Of a DNA stretch of 64,000 bases, positions 48,201-61,372 are shown one piece after another. Positions within the stretch are counted from its first letter, which is position 1; the number at the start of each line of letters is the position of its first letter. The notes under the pieces are model-generated. The model was not told the origin of the DNA, did not search any database, and worked only from the letters and a program-made list of their open reading frames with translations. This stretch comes from Gavia stellata (Eukaryota; Chordata; Aves; Gaviiformes; Gaviidae): NCBI RefSeq assembly GCF_030936135.1, contig NC_082611.1, forward strand, positions 434,001-498,000, read 5' to 3'. Both the position numbers and the translations under genes were made by a program.

Positions 48201-51200
48201 CAATGCTGGTACAAGGTTAACAGTCTGTTGAGGTGGAAACCTGCCCTGTCCTTTCCCACGGGGACAATGTGAGGTCATTTTAGCACAGGCTTGCCATTTT
48301 CATGTGCAGTCAGGATGCCATTGTCACAGGACTGTATCAGAGGTGTGTCCACAGCTCACTGAAGGAAACAGGGACAAGTCATTGTGTTCTCTCTTACAGC
48401 TGAGTTTGGCAGGACAAAATGCCTCACTATATCTTAGCAGAACTAGACTTTCTGTAGAGGCAGATGTCTGCGGGCTGTGAAGACTGGAGATTGCAAAAGG
48501 GATGCCTCTGTGTCCAGAGTTGGTGAATCTTGTAATTTCAGCCTCCCTTAAGAAAACGGGACACCTTTGCTCTGTGTTTTTTATTTCAGTCCGATAGTAT
48601 CCCATGGGGAAGGGAGGAGACTCTGGCAGCTTTCTGCACCATCTCCCAGGAGAACTGTGTGTAGGAAATGAGAGCTGTTATTATTCCTACTATAGTGACA
48701 TAATTGTTTCTGAACACTTGCTGTTTCCTCCACTTGCTTTTCAGTCTTAAGCAATTTCTGAGGTTGACACGCCATCTCCAGTCACATTTGTCTTGTTGTA
48801 TGGCATGACTGATGCAATTATAGCTGACATTGTCACAGGATTTTGCACAAATGCCTTCAATTGCAGGCTAGCAGATGACCCCTGAAATGAGCGGCAGGAG
48901 ACATCAATGCCCTAAACTTCCTCCACAGGAAAGAGTTGCTGGCTCTCAGGGTAACGTGTGGCCAGTGTCAAGTTTTTCAAGCAAACGCTTTTCTGCTGGT
49001 TGTGTGCAAGAAGCAGTGTTATTACTCCACTCTTGCACAGCCTGCAGGTGGACTTTCCCTGTCAGCGTTTTTGGCCATGACACACCACCTGCAACTGCTG
49101 AGAGTAACTGCATTGGTAGTAGACATCAGAGTTTGAGATGACTGAGGAGTGCTTGAAGTGCTTTGCCGCCTCTGTGCCCCTGGATACAAGTGCCAGCAGC
49201 CACTGTGAGGTGCAGAGCAGTGAAGAACTGGGGACTACCCCAGCCATCAAAGCCAGGTTCTCCAGAGATGCATGTCCTCGCAGAAAAGGAACACTCTGTC
49301 ACTCCCTGGGTATTTACTGTGGGAGAGTGGCAGGCTGTCAGCGTGCTTGCAAACGCTTCTCTATGAAGGGGCACCTCGAGTGGGGTGCTGTGCAGGGAGG
49401 GAGAGGAAACACCTCGGATGTGAGTTAAGCAGTGGGAAGAGCAGCGGAGGCATTGGGGACTCCTGTGCTCACTCATGGCACAGGCACATGGAACATTCAC
49501 CAGGCACGAAACTTAAAACGGGGGTGGAAATTTCTTCTCCTTGGAGTGTACAGCTCCAGGAGGCAAGATGTCCATGGGACAGCAAATGCCGGCTCTCGCG
49601 CAGAAAAGCAGGCAGCGGCTGGCAGGAACGCTTGGCAGGGCACCAGCCGGCTCCAGAGCTGTGGGTGGCAGCTTGCGGCGGGGCTGGCGGCTGAGCACAC
49701 TGAGCTCCCCCTGCGCGGGAACAGCTGCTGGGATGCAGGGAGCAGCTCCTGCTTTCCTGACAGCTCCTTGCTGTGGATGGGAGAGGCCAGCTGGTTTGCG
49801 AGAGGGACAGGGGTGGCCGTTCACTCCTGACCGTGCACAGTCTCATTGCTCTGAGAGCGCAGGAAGGCACTTTCAGGACATGGTTGGAGCAATTCATAGC
49901 AGCTAACCCAGAGCTAATGGCAGTTCCACACTTCCCGCCCAACAGACAGAATTAGGTGCTATGTAAAATCACCCAAGCTTTTAATGACCTCTTTCAGACA
50001 CAAACTGACCATCTAACTTTGCACGATTCACTGAGATTCCATTTTACTCAAGGAAATAAAAATAATAGTTTAAACTGTTTCAAATATAGCTGTAAATCCC
50101 TAAAAACATTAACCTTTTCCAAAGCATTAAACTGATCCCTGGTGGATTCTCAAAATTGCTATTAGAAGGAAGCACGAGATACTCTCTCCTGAACTTTGTG
50201 TTCCCAAAGTAAATAACGAGCCACGCTGAGTGTGGGGTTTATTAGCTTTCTGACTGGTGCCTGACTGTCTCCTCACCCTATTCTGAGTCATCAAACATTA
50301 GCACTTGCTGCATTATGAAGGCAGAAGTTCATGCACAGAATCACAGATGTGAGGAGGGGGACTAAGGTGATGTCTGGGTTCAGCGAGGGAACAGCAGCGG
50401 CCGCAGAGAGCGTGGGAACAGAGGAGAGCTGTCTGGCTTGTACAGCCGTGCATCTTCCTTTGAAGAGATCTGAGGCTCTGGTGTTCGATTGTCAGAGGGA
50501 CTTGGCTGGAGACGGCAATAGCAGGAAAGGTTTAATTAGGCTTCTGCATCCAACTTGTTCATTACGCAAGACCGGATCTGGTATTACAATTTGGTGCACT
50601 GGCTGAGGGAAGGGGATGGGGACCGCTGACCTCTCCGGGGCCACAGAGGATTGTCCCTGAAAGGGTGAAGTGGCCTAAAGGAAACACCTTTTTGATAATA
50701 ACACCACAGTCCTGCCCAGGCAGGAAAAAACAGATCAGGGCCCTTTTGCTAAGGATATGCTCCTGTTGTGGCACATGCATCTGGGGCAATTTCACAAAAT
50801 GAATACTATCATAAGAAAACTGCGAGAAAGGAAGAATGTAAATGTAAACATGAACACTGGGATTGTTTAAGGTACTTTAGCAGATACCCCAAATGTTCAT
50901 AATCTCACAGTCATGAAGAAGGCATCTCCAGTTAAAAAGCCTCTTGATCAAGAGAGAGCTTATGAAAGTAGCAAGTAAAACATAAAAAGATACAAATATG
51001 TATCTCATTGGGAAAATGAGAAACTCAGTAAATGAAACCTATTTGGCCATTCATCTGAGAGAAGGCACTGGTATCAGTGAAGAATCTTTGGGTTAGGACC
51101 AGGCTTAAACGTACCAGGAACAAATGAAATCTTAGCCATAATTATGTTGAGGACTGGGTTCTGATCGGCAGTCACAGTGTAGGCAAGGCTGAAATATTCC

Positions 51201-52890
51201 TAATCTGTATTTGGAAATAAATGGGTGAGCCACTCACATCCTGCATTAAACACAGACTACTTTATTCTACTGGACACTAGAGGGGATGATTAACTGGGAC
51301 TGTTGAATGTTTAAATTTGGAAGATGATATGAAAGAGTTCTTTGAACAATTAATGTTGGTTTTGAACAAAATGTGGAGCACTAGAGAAGTTTGAAAGGCC
51401 AGTAACAGTGACTGTTATCAGCATATTGGGAGGGTAAAGGAGGAGGCCAGGAGCTGTGGGCTGGTGAGGCTGATAGTGTTCCCAGAAAAATACGCAGAAA
51501 AAGAAGTTGCTTCCCCACAGATTGCGTGTTAAAGAACTCCTTCTTCCTTGTGTGTTTGGGCTGCATCTCAAGGGAACGCTGCATGTAGTCTTCATGAAGA
51601 AATCCTCTCCAGGCGGCAGCCCAAGACCATGGGATGGGAGCAGGGCAGCAGGAGCCAGGTCCGAGGGGGTGTAAGGGGCGGCTGATGCCAGCAGGAGGGT
51701 TTGCAGCAAGAGTTGTGGGGCAGGCAGTGTGGAGCAGTACTTCCTAAACATTGCCTGCCTTGGGGCAAGGGAGCAGGAGCGGAACTGGCTAAGGAGAGGT
51801 ACAGGAATACATACCAGCAGGGACGGGTCGAGATTGGGAAAGGAGGGTAGGTGAGCTGGGCCTGGGAACCAGAGCAGTGGGTGGAAGAGGTTTGGAGAGG
51901 GCCTTGCTGTATTCCTCTGGAGACTGCAGCAGGAGATTTTGTGTGCTGTCAGGAAGACGAGGAAGTAGGGGCTCTGGTGCAAGGGAGTGCTAAGCCTTTG
52001 AGATGCCTTTCTCTTTCTTGTTGAAAGAATCTGTACTGGGTACAGAGCACACTGGGATAGGAATCTTGTCTGGCTAGCCCAGCTGCAGCCAGCCGTGCTG
52101 GTAGACATAAGAGCTGTCATAGCTCATCCCTGCCTGGTCCTGCCATGAAGGTGCTTGTGTCCCGGCTAGCAGTAGTCCTTAGAGAAGATGCAGGTGCTCA
52201 CTGCTAATGGTGACGTAGCAAACCGCATCTCCTCTGATACGGCTCAGCACCATCTCTGCTTCGCTGTGTCCCTGTGGAGCCTGGCTCTGTGTTAGACTCT
52301 AGGCAATGGAGCTCCTTTTCTCAGGCTTCCTTTGGTCACATCTGCACCTGCCCTGCTGCTGCGCTGCTTTCTGTAGCGCTGGCTCTGCTATCCATTCATA
52401 GTGTGCTGAGAGAGCAGCTGCAATTGTATGTCCAATAAGGGCAGATTGCTTCTAGGCTGCTTCAAGTGCCATTAAAAGACATTTAGTTCTAAGAAAGGAC
52501 AGGTTCACATTCTATCTAACATCCTTAATGCTTTTAATTTCTATGAGCAGTAATATTGATTCCTAGGGCTGTGCTGACTGTAACACAAATGGACAGCAAG
52601 TGGTAGGAGGAATTTCCTAACCTTGCTATATTGGGTCCCCTGAAGGTGCCGAGTGATCTGTATGTTCCCAGCAGCTGTGGTCTCGTAATGACAAAGGCTT
52701 GTGACCTGCATGCTATCAGATACGTCCTGGCTGCCATTTCCATGGCAGAAGCTGGGCAGGGAAGCAGCTTTGTATGTTCAGTGCTCTCTAGTTTTCCTCT
52801 GCTGTAGCCCCTTCTCAGGGGCCCTCAGGCTTTTATGGCATTCCTGGTTCTGTAATGCAGGGACAGCCCCTGGATATGTCCTGCCTCCTG
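42241..52890. other. Gene-free stretch with alternating GC- and AT-rich segments
   Basis: This stretch has no recognised gene, transposon or RNA gene. AT-rich segments lie at 43,500-43,740, 47,980-48,150 and 49,960-50,170, and GC-richer segments at 46,440-47,650 and 49,570-49,700. The phrase GGCTGTGAGGAAA is tandemly duplicated near 47,918-47,945. The minus-strand frame at 51,350-52,120 (256 codons) is the longest in the window. It follows from a purine-rich plus strand and shows no domain. Confidence 0.5.
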
Positions 52891-52894
52891 GCAT

Positions 52895-53090
52895 GGTTCA
52901 GTGCAAAGGCAGGCGGCGGGAGGCAGGTGCCTGTGCAGAGTAGCGCCGGGAGGCTTGCTGATTCCCAAGCCAGCTGTGGGCGAGCCAGCGACGGTCGTCG
53001 TAAGGGCCCCACTCCGGCATGCTGTGCCTCCGTGGGGCGGCCCTGCGGCGGGCAGGATGACTTTCAGCAGCGAGAGGCAGGCTGGAGGGG
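52895..53090. other. Short CpG cluster
   Basis: About 15-18 CpG occur in under 200 bp, including the strings GGCGGCGGG, AGCGCCGGG and GACGGTCGTCGTAAG. It is too short and isolated to call a CpG island with confidence. No exon or promoter motif was recognised nearby. Confidence 0.4.
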
Positions 53091-55493
53091 CTGGGGGTCA
53101 CTCTGCTGTGAGCAAACGGGGACGGGCCCTGCCTCTGATAATGACACTCTGCCCTGAATGGCAGATGCTGTGTTCACAACTTCTTTTAAGTAGCTCCCCA
53201 CACTGTTTTTAGACTGAACAGCTGACAATTATCAAGCTTATTACTACATTCATCCCAGGCACTTCACATTGAATTACTGATATGTTAAATATCTGATTAC
53301 CTTTGAAGCTAACTAGCTTGCAATAGATCCAGCACAACAAAAGCATTCTTAGCTCTGAGAAGGTGACAATCAAAGTTGGTGCCATCTGGTTTTTTATTGG
53401 TAAGGAGTAGAAAACTCCTTTGTGCTCAGAGAAGATATCACAATTGGAAAGCTCTGATACATAGCTAAAATAAGACTTCATGTTTCCCATCTTTTCATAG
53501 CTACCGAGCTTTCAATAGTGCAAAGTCGATTTTTATTTGAACATATTTGTGAGATTAACCTAAACCAGGGGCCTGGGCTGCAGTTTGCCCTTCTGATAAA
53601 CAAGGATAAACATAACTGGTACTAGCTGAGAAAGGAGATCTGGCAATAAACAGAGCATTATTGAAGAATGTTATTTTCAGAGGTGCAACTGCTTGTCTCT
53701 GACAAATTAAAAAGGGAAGCATCTGCAAGGCACAATGTGAAGAAAATACTCCAGGAGAGGTTTTATCAAGAGCTCAAGGTAATAGTCCTGTGGAGACAAG
53801 TCTTCTGGTGCTCTGCAAAGTATTATGATGCTAGATGTTAGCATTCAGAGAGCCGAAGTAGGCATTTGTATGCGTTGTGAAAGGAATGGTATGTTATTTA
53901 GACATGCTTTCCTCTAAGAGTCCGTATTGTCTAATTCTCTGTCAGTAAATATGTGTCTTAGAAGGGTTTCTTCCAATTGAGGAGGGAGTTCACCCTTCAG
54001 TGCCTCTGTAGGAGAGAGGCTATATAGGCCACCTCCCTGTGCCTTCTCCAGGCTGATGCCAGTCTGTCTCACTCCTAGTTTTTGTCTGGACATTTTAATA
54101 ATGGGGCAAAGACAAGTACAGGAAAGCTCCTACCGAGTAGTATGCCCTGTGCTCTCGGTCCCTGTAGCCCACCTAGCAAACACTTCCCCGAGCAGCTGCC
54201 CTGCGTCTTGCTGAGTTGTCACCTCAGACCTCCCTCCAGTTCTGCAGCGGCAGTGGGTTGGGAGCCTGCGGCTGCCCTATTCTCACACTGGCAGCCTGCG
54301 CCTCGGGAGGTGCATTTCATTTGCACTGCAGCTGTGGGTTAACACCGTTAGACGACAGAGGGAGGAAAGGAGTGTATTTATGTGTGAAGTGTGTGCATGC
54401 CATTCCAAAAATTGCTGGAAAGAAAGTGGAAATAGCATGTACAGTTGGCCAGGAGAACAGCGTCTTAATTTGACTGGACGTTTATGATTTCCCATGCATT
54501 TCTTAAAGAGGCATCTTTTCCCTCTGTGTTTAAGTTAACTGTGGTCCATCCAGTCTCCGTGCTGTCTCCTGCCTGAGGAGGTCCATGAACCTGCTGGATG
54601 CTTGTGTACCCCAAGCATGGTGTGAGCTCTCTGTGCCTCCTTTCCTGCAGCCCAGCAGTGGGAATCCCTGCACGAGGCTCTACTTGGAGCTGCCCAAGAC
54701 GGAGTGGTGACTCAGCAGAGCTGCTGCCCCATGGGAAGAGGGGACATGGCACACAGCACCTGCCTGTGTGGGCTATGGGAAGCACCCGCCTGGAGCCCCA
54801 AACAGGTTCTCAGGTCTTTGCCTGCACTCCATGTTTAGTGTCTGCCTGTCTTCCAACCCTTCTCTAGAACCGTCATTCAACCTGGCTTCTGTAAATTAGA
54901 GTGTGCAGATATTTCAGAATATGCAGACTCAGGCAAGTCTTCCCTTTGACTGCAATGGTAGTCAATTGTATTAAAGAAGCAGCTACAGCTCCGTAGCAAA
55001 GACCTATGGGGAGACAGTGTTGGCCTTGCAACACTGGCTTTCAAAGTCTTCGGAAAAGCATTCGGAGGTCTGTACACCAGAGAGAGCTGTCCTGAGAGGC
55101 ACAGGGCACTCCAGACTGTCCGGGCTGATAAAGCAAATTCCCGAGGGAGCTGGGACAGCCCGATCTGAAGCAAATCCAGGACGGGAATTCAGGAGACATC
55201 TGCCACATTCAGAGAAAAGACCAAACACTGCTGCTGTTAGGGCTGGAGGGGAAGGTGGGAAGGAGGCAACCACCCGAGCAAAGGCAGGGAGGGCACTGTG
55301 GCAGTTAGCTTCTAGCTAGCGTCTCTTCCCTTGCTACTGCACAAGTTCACCCACAGTGCGGAGTGAACACATCCAGACTCCCTGGCTGCTCAGCACAGGC
55401 CACTCTGCCAGGACTTTGCAGGACCATTAAGGGGGACTGCAGGGAAAATGTGGCAGGCTCAGCTAATGGTTGGAGCAGGTGACTGCAGATCAA
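53091..55493. other. Gene-free stretch, no recognised element
   Basis: No domain-bearing frame, repeat or RNA gene was recognised. A TATATAGG string at about 54,020 has no associated exon. Confidence 0.5.
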
Positions 55494-55531
55494 GGATACC
55501 CGTCCTGCTGCCGGATACCCGTCTTCTGTTA
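55494..55531. repeat. 19-bp tandem duplication
   Basis: A unit starting GGATACCCGTC begins at 55,494 and again at 55,513, a period of 19 bp, with the second copy diverging toward its end. It is a simple local duplication with no coding context. Confidence 0.75.
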
Positions 55532-58500
55532 CTTGTCTGAACAGAGTATTCATGCTTTGTAATGCAGATGTATTCTTTCATGGAAATGATCTGTAATGCA
55601 TCAGAGGGGAACATACTTGGAGGGGTGTGACAAAGGTACAGTACTCCTCCTGACGTCTCATGCCATTCCTTAACAAAGTGAGTTTCAGAGATTTACAGTC
55701 AAACAAAAGGTGGAGATGAACCTTTTGTAAATGGTAACACTTAACATTCCTGCTGCTTTGAAGCTGGAGGCTGAGCAGATGCTGTGTGCTACAGCCATTG
55801 CCCTCCTGAGATCATGGGTTTTAATTCACCTCTGTTTATGTTGTCTCTTCCCTGTGTGCCGGTGTGACACTCTAAAATGTGCTCAGCTCCCAAGGTGCCT
55901 ATGGACCAAATGAGGTCCTGTTCCAGCTCTTCCTGCTTGTGTCCCACTCATCCTTTTACAGCATGTTGGGCAGCACCATCTGCAGCAACGTTGAGCTCCT
56001 CTATGGACCTTTCCTTGAGAGAATCAGACGTTCCAAACCAGTTCCGCAAACCTGTCATCTGAGGAAAATCTTGGTCATCTAGCCGTGTTCTTACACCTCC
56101 TGAAGCATAAGCTGCAGGGGTCACTGGGGAAGTTATCAACAAGTTTTCAGAGAAAAGGAGCCTTTCCAGCGGGTCGGACTGCCCTCCCATGTGATGAAAG
56201 CACTGACTTCAGTAATGCCTCTTCCTGGGAACCCATTTGCATGGGGAACAGACTGCATGCTCTGAGGACTTTCACGTGTTTGTGCTGGAGCTGGCATTGT
56301 GGATGACACAACTAGGTCCTTAAGTCAAGTCAGGCTTAGGTCTGCCACTTTGCTAAGTGCCAGCCAGCTCCTTGGAAGGAGGAAGAAAAATGTGGGGAGC
56401 AGGCAGGAAGGCAAGCTCCCAGGTGGCCCTTGCAGAGGTCTTGTCATCCGAGGACTAGGGCAGTGTGCTGCACAAATAGGCTGTCCAACTCTAGGGTAAC
56501 TGTTAAGCTTGGAGATAGATGTTGTTGTGGGTACCCAAGGAGCTTCTCCTCCAGAACTGCATTAAGCATCACCTGTGGGACTCCAGAGAGACTGCAGAGG
56601 GGAGCTGGAGTGCCTCACAGACTTGCTATAGCTAATTCTTGGCACGATTTGTAATGACAGTAGGGCAGAGGAGGCTCCTAAATCTGCTTATTGCCCCAGG
56701 GGAGTGTCTTGCACTTCTTGCATTGGAAGACTTGCTCATGAGCACAAGGCTGCATCTACAGCATCAGGCTTCTTGGTTCTGAGTAAGAGAATGAAGCCAT
56801 ATGATCTCACTTGTGTACTTGTGGCAAGCAAAGAAAGGATATTTTATAGAATTAATTTTAATAGCACTTAGATGCTTTCTCCAGTGTCCATGACTCATTC
56901 AAGGGGCCAGTGAAAGAACGGCACAAGCCCATATTCCAGGAAAACGCTGCTAGGTGTCTCATGCTGGCTGGGGTAGAGCTCCGACCCTTGTCTGCAGGAC
57001 CTCAGTCCTCTACATGAATTATGTTTCCCTGGACAAATCTAGTGAGATGTAGATGAACCTGAGATAAATATGGTTTCTATAGTCCTTGGCACTTCCTTAG
57101 CAGAAGAAAGTTAACCAATGTAGTTTATTAAATGTCTTACAGCTCTTGCTTGGTCATGTTTATCCATAGGAGACCATCTATTTTCAGTATGATTATACTG
57201 CAGGGAACTGGCAGGGTTTGCTGCAGCAAATTCCTTCAGCTGCCCAAAGCTCAATCTAGGGCTTGGTGCTTAACATGCTGCTGCAGTACAGACACATCCT
57301 TTAAGGATCAAGAAAGAGATGTGGATCGGGGGTTTTTTCTTCAAAAAATGACATTTTGAAGTAGGTTAAATCTACCACTTTTCCACATTTTCTCAGAGAG
57401 AGATTTTGTCTGGCTCGTGTACGTGCTTTCCATGAGAAATTATTTATGAGCTCCTGAGTCCCTCACCTACTCTTCTTGATGTAACAATAGTAGATCTGGA
57501 GGAATGACCAAGGTTAGGTTTATAGTCTCACTTCAGATGTAGTGCCAAGTTATTCAGTGTTTCATTCTGTTAGTGCCTGAACCAAAGGGCAATTTATCTC
57601 AGCAATGTCCTTCAGATTATACCTATATACCATTTTACCAATAAGGCATGCACCTGCTGCTCCAATCCCAGAAGAAATCAATGTTTCATTTCAGAGATGC
57701 CAATTCATTCTCCCCCTCCTTTTGCCGTTCTTATGAAGACAAACTTTTTTAGGGGGCGTGGAAAGAAATACAGGATTGTGGAAAAACCTTGTCTACTTTA
57801 GCTACCTCATCCTGTTCAATTATGAATAACAGACCAGGTCACTGTAGGGCATGGTCGTCAGGGTTTAAGTGATGAATATATATTAATGGAATAGGGTATA
57901 TTCTTTGCTGGAGTCCCCTCCAAATAATTGGCCTAGACTTCTGCAGTCCTAGTGGGAGGTATAAGAAGTGACCATGTCATTACTGTCTTTGCTGGCCAAA
58001 TGCAAAACTGTAGCTCAGCTCCTTGCTCACAGCCAGTTATCTATCCTGGTGCTTGTATAATTATAATACATGCTTTATTGCTTGTCAATATTTTAACCTT
58101 TCTGACACATTATCCCCTAGGGCAACTGAGCAACCTTAATAATATAGCTGATAATTATCCTCCACATGAATAAAGTTATCACCAGGGTCCTGTATAAATT
58201 ATGTGGAAAAGATGACAGATTTCACTGGCTGGTCATCACAAAAATGGGAAGAGGCACAGATTGTGACAGCTTAATGGGGAAGGTAATAAAACCAACAATA
58301 AAGTCATTTATAATATAAGCAATGATTCTCAGGCCCTTCTATTTGTTTTCATGCTAATAGAAGATAAATGTCAGATTAGGAACAAGACCTGAAATTTCTA
58401 TTAAAAATATTTGGAAAATGTCATTAAATATCAGCAATTCACAGCTCAGGAAGTGCCAGCATGGGTCTTAATTACCTGTATGAGGTCCTTGGAAGCAAAG

Positions 58501-61289
58501 TGGGGATAATTGTATTTGCTTTGCTGTTTCCTGGGGGGCTGCGAGGAGTAATGTTTCCACAATGCTGAGAGCATCAGGACCCTGTGCTGTCCCTGCGGGC
58601 AGCAACTGCCCCTCACTTCTGGAAGGAGCAAAATGCTGTGTGGTGCCTCAGCAAGAGGAAGCGTCCCGGCCACTGGAGGAGAGCACGACAGATCCCTCAG
58701 GGATCCCCAGCTGGGTACATCACGGCTGTTTGGGCAGGCGGCAGGTTTCATAGGGAACCCAAGCTGTCTTTGTAAACAAAAAAAAGACTTCAATGCAGGT
58801 GTGAAAAAGTCCTGCAGCAGTAATGGAGAGGTGAGAAGGGGGGTGCACTATAGTGTATATGAAGGTATAAGACACGCTCACTAGAAATACATGACGGGCT
58901 GGTGTTTGCGTCTTTAAGTTACATGTCAGTATTGCTGGTTAGTCATCTGGAATGCATGCTGTGAAAATGCATGCGTCCAGCCCTTAACATTTGTACTCCG
59001 CACTGACAAAAGGTTTGGGAGTGCGAGTGAGCAGTGGTGGGAGTACGGAGTGAGCAGAAGTGTCCCGGGGAATGGCTGAGGCTCCCTGTGTGAGACCAGG
59101 GTAACAGCTGAAAGAGCGGTGGAGCAGGAGGCTGCTGCCCCAGCTCTCCTGGGGGAAAGCCTGGGTGGCCTGGGGATGATATGGTGCTGTGGCAGGAGGT
59201 GCCACAGGCACTGCCCTGTGCCGTGCAGGTGCTGGGGAGCTGGAGCAGATCAGGGCTGGCATGGTGCTGCCCAGCAGAAAAGTGCGGGTGCTGCCTGGGC
59301 ATCGCCCACTGTGTGCTAGCTGCCAGTGAAGCCAACGCTGCTGTGGCTGGAAAAGCAGGAACAGCTCTTCCCAGCGAACAGCCTGGCCTGGGCCATGCTG
59401 GCTCTGGATGGTCTCTTCAGCATTCATCTCGGCGCGGGCATTAATCTGAAGATGTCTCTGGGACGCAGGCTGGGGAAGGGGTGGGGAAGGGACAGTGATG
59501 GAAATCGTATTTGTATCTATCTGTGCTTAACATTCATGGTGCGTTCTCTTGCTTGCATTTCTTCTAAACAAGCACTTTGAGGTCTGAGCCCCGGTGCCTC
59601 TAATCTAGCGAGCGCCTTATTGATCAAGTCTTGCCATTTGATCCCGAGCTGCCTAGTGTTGCACAAAAGGGGTAAATTGCTCCTTATACTTTAAAACAAT
59701 CAGAATGTTTTTAGTGCATGTAGGCTTCTATGATAAATACAGAGGCACAGCTGGGATGAGAATAGCAAAAGCAGAGGGATAATTAACAGCTGGAACACCG
59801 CAAACCAGTTCCCTAGCCCAAGCCCTGGAGGAACATGATACATTCATCATGTTGCTCTCTGGGCTGATGCTACAGCTCTGGGGTGTGAGGTATTGAATTA
59901 CAGTCTCTAGAAAATATTGTTTGGGGAATGTTGAGGAGAGCTGGTAAACAATGTGCTGGAAGGTGACAGATATGTTTGCAGCTTCATATAGTGCTTTCAC
60001 AATAAAAAGAGCCATCCGGGGTTTTCTCATCACTGCCCTGCCTGTCAGAACTGGCAGACAGCAGGCTGTCTGCCAGGCCTTGGTGAGGGAAGTCAAACTC
60101 AGCAGCCAGTGGGCTTGCTTAGTTCTGATAACTGTTTTCTTTAAATGATTATTTTATTACTGAGCACTAGACTAACAATGGCTGATGAATCTCAAGCTTA
60201 ATGAAGCACCATCTGTGATTCAGCTGTTGTAGAAAACAACATATAGAGAGCTCTTAACATTGGCCTTGGACATAGTCTATCCTGGACACCCCTTCTGGGC
60301 TCTCCTGTCCTTGCTGTGGCGTCACGGAGGATGCCAAAGAGGCTCCTAGCTCAGAGCTGCTGTCCACATGAGCTGGGCATAGCCGGCAATCTCCCCTGTG
60401 CTTGCACCAGGAGCCGTACAAAGGTGGGGCTAGTGGAGGCAGCCAGGATCTGCTTCATAAGATGCTTTCCTTTCTATCCCCCTTCTTCACAGGGAATCAT
60501 TCATAAGACTTTGATCTAGGATGACACTTCACTCCTACAAACCTGCCAGCAAGGCATGGCAGTCTCCCTGAGTCAAGCTGACGGCTTGCTCCAGTGCTGC
60601 CTACCTCTCGAGGATCCTGCGTAACCTCATCAGTGGGCCCGCTATGCAGTGCCCACCTGTCAGTCATGCAGTAAAGCACACACCAAGGTAAAGAAGGGTG
60701 AATACTAGGTTCTCTCTCAAATGCTACGTTCCTCTGGCAGCAGAAAATAAACACTCACTTACTTCATTAATGAAATGGGTGACTCCCACAGCCACTGTGA
60801 TGAGTGGTGTCTGTGCACAGGGGGTGAACAGGAGATGAATGGTCAGATTTTCTCTGTGTCTTGATGAAAAAGGGGAGTCTGCTACCTGTTAAAAAAAACC
60901 CACTAGAATCTCAAAAGGAGAAAAAGACACAAGAGCTGTTTACGTGGGGAAATCTACCAACAGCAGTATGTTTCTTCTAGATGGATTTTTCTGCATGTGT
61001 AATGAACACTCCCAGCAGTACTGGAGCATATGATGCCCACTTGGATGTCTGGTGAGGATGCAATAGATGCTTTCTGCAGAAGATGTGGGATTTAAGGTTA
61101 TTCCATCCTTGCTCATGTGCCACCTCCAAGGGGGATGGGTTGTAACTGCTATGACATTACAAATACTGCTCCAGAAATCCTGACTGCATGGTTGGCCCTG
61201 AACCGGAAAGCTTCGAGCCACCTGCTCCTTGCAGGGATCGCAGCGTGTCTCTTTGCGGTGCCATGATTATGAAAAACCATGAGGCCCAG
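55532..61289. other. Gene-free stretch, partly AT-rich
   Basis: No gene or transposon was recognised. AT-rich, non-repetitive sequence at 57,840-58,440 includes several TAAT and ATTAT cores. The piece at 58,984-59,444 is GC-richer and gives overlapping frames on both strands without a domain. Confidence 0.5.
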
Positions 61290-61372
61290 GTTATGGACTT
61301 TGAGGCCAGAAGAAGACACAGCAATTGCCTAGCCTGATGTCTTGCATAGACCTGGTCATAGGTCTTCCTACA
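61290..61372 (-). mobile_element. Possible relic of an old amniote CR1 3' end, minus strand
   Basis: The plus strand reads 'ttatggactttgaggccaga' followed by an 'ag...gcctagcctgatgtcttgca' segment and 'cctggtcata'. This follows the order of the reverse complement of the old CR1 tail, known in turtles and crocodilians as 'TTTAAGGCCAGAAGGGACCA', then 'CTAGTCTGACCTCCTGTAT', then 'CAGGCCATA'. The central part is strongly diverged, so this is a moderate call. Confidence 0.45.

Noticed and set aside
50334..50360. CACAGAATCACAGATG resembling a CR1 tail
   Set aside because: Only about 16 bp resemble the tail and the adjoining sequence does not continue into CR1.
51350..52120. 256-codon minus-strand open frame, the longest in the window
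   Set aside because: The plus strand here is purine-rich, which lowers stop density on the minus strand. The translation is low-complexity Leu/Ser/Pro sequence without a domain, signal or splice context.
56880..57020. Possible further SINE relic
   Set aside because: Only one short stretch resembles the tRNA-like part; block order and core are absent.
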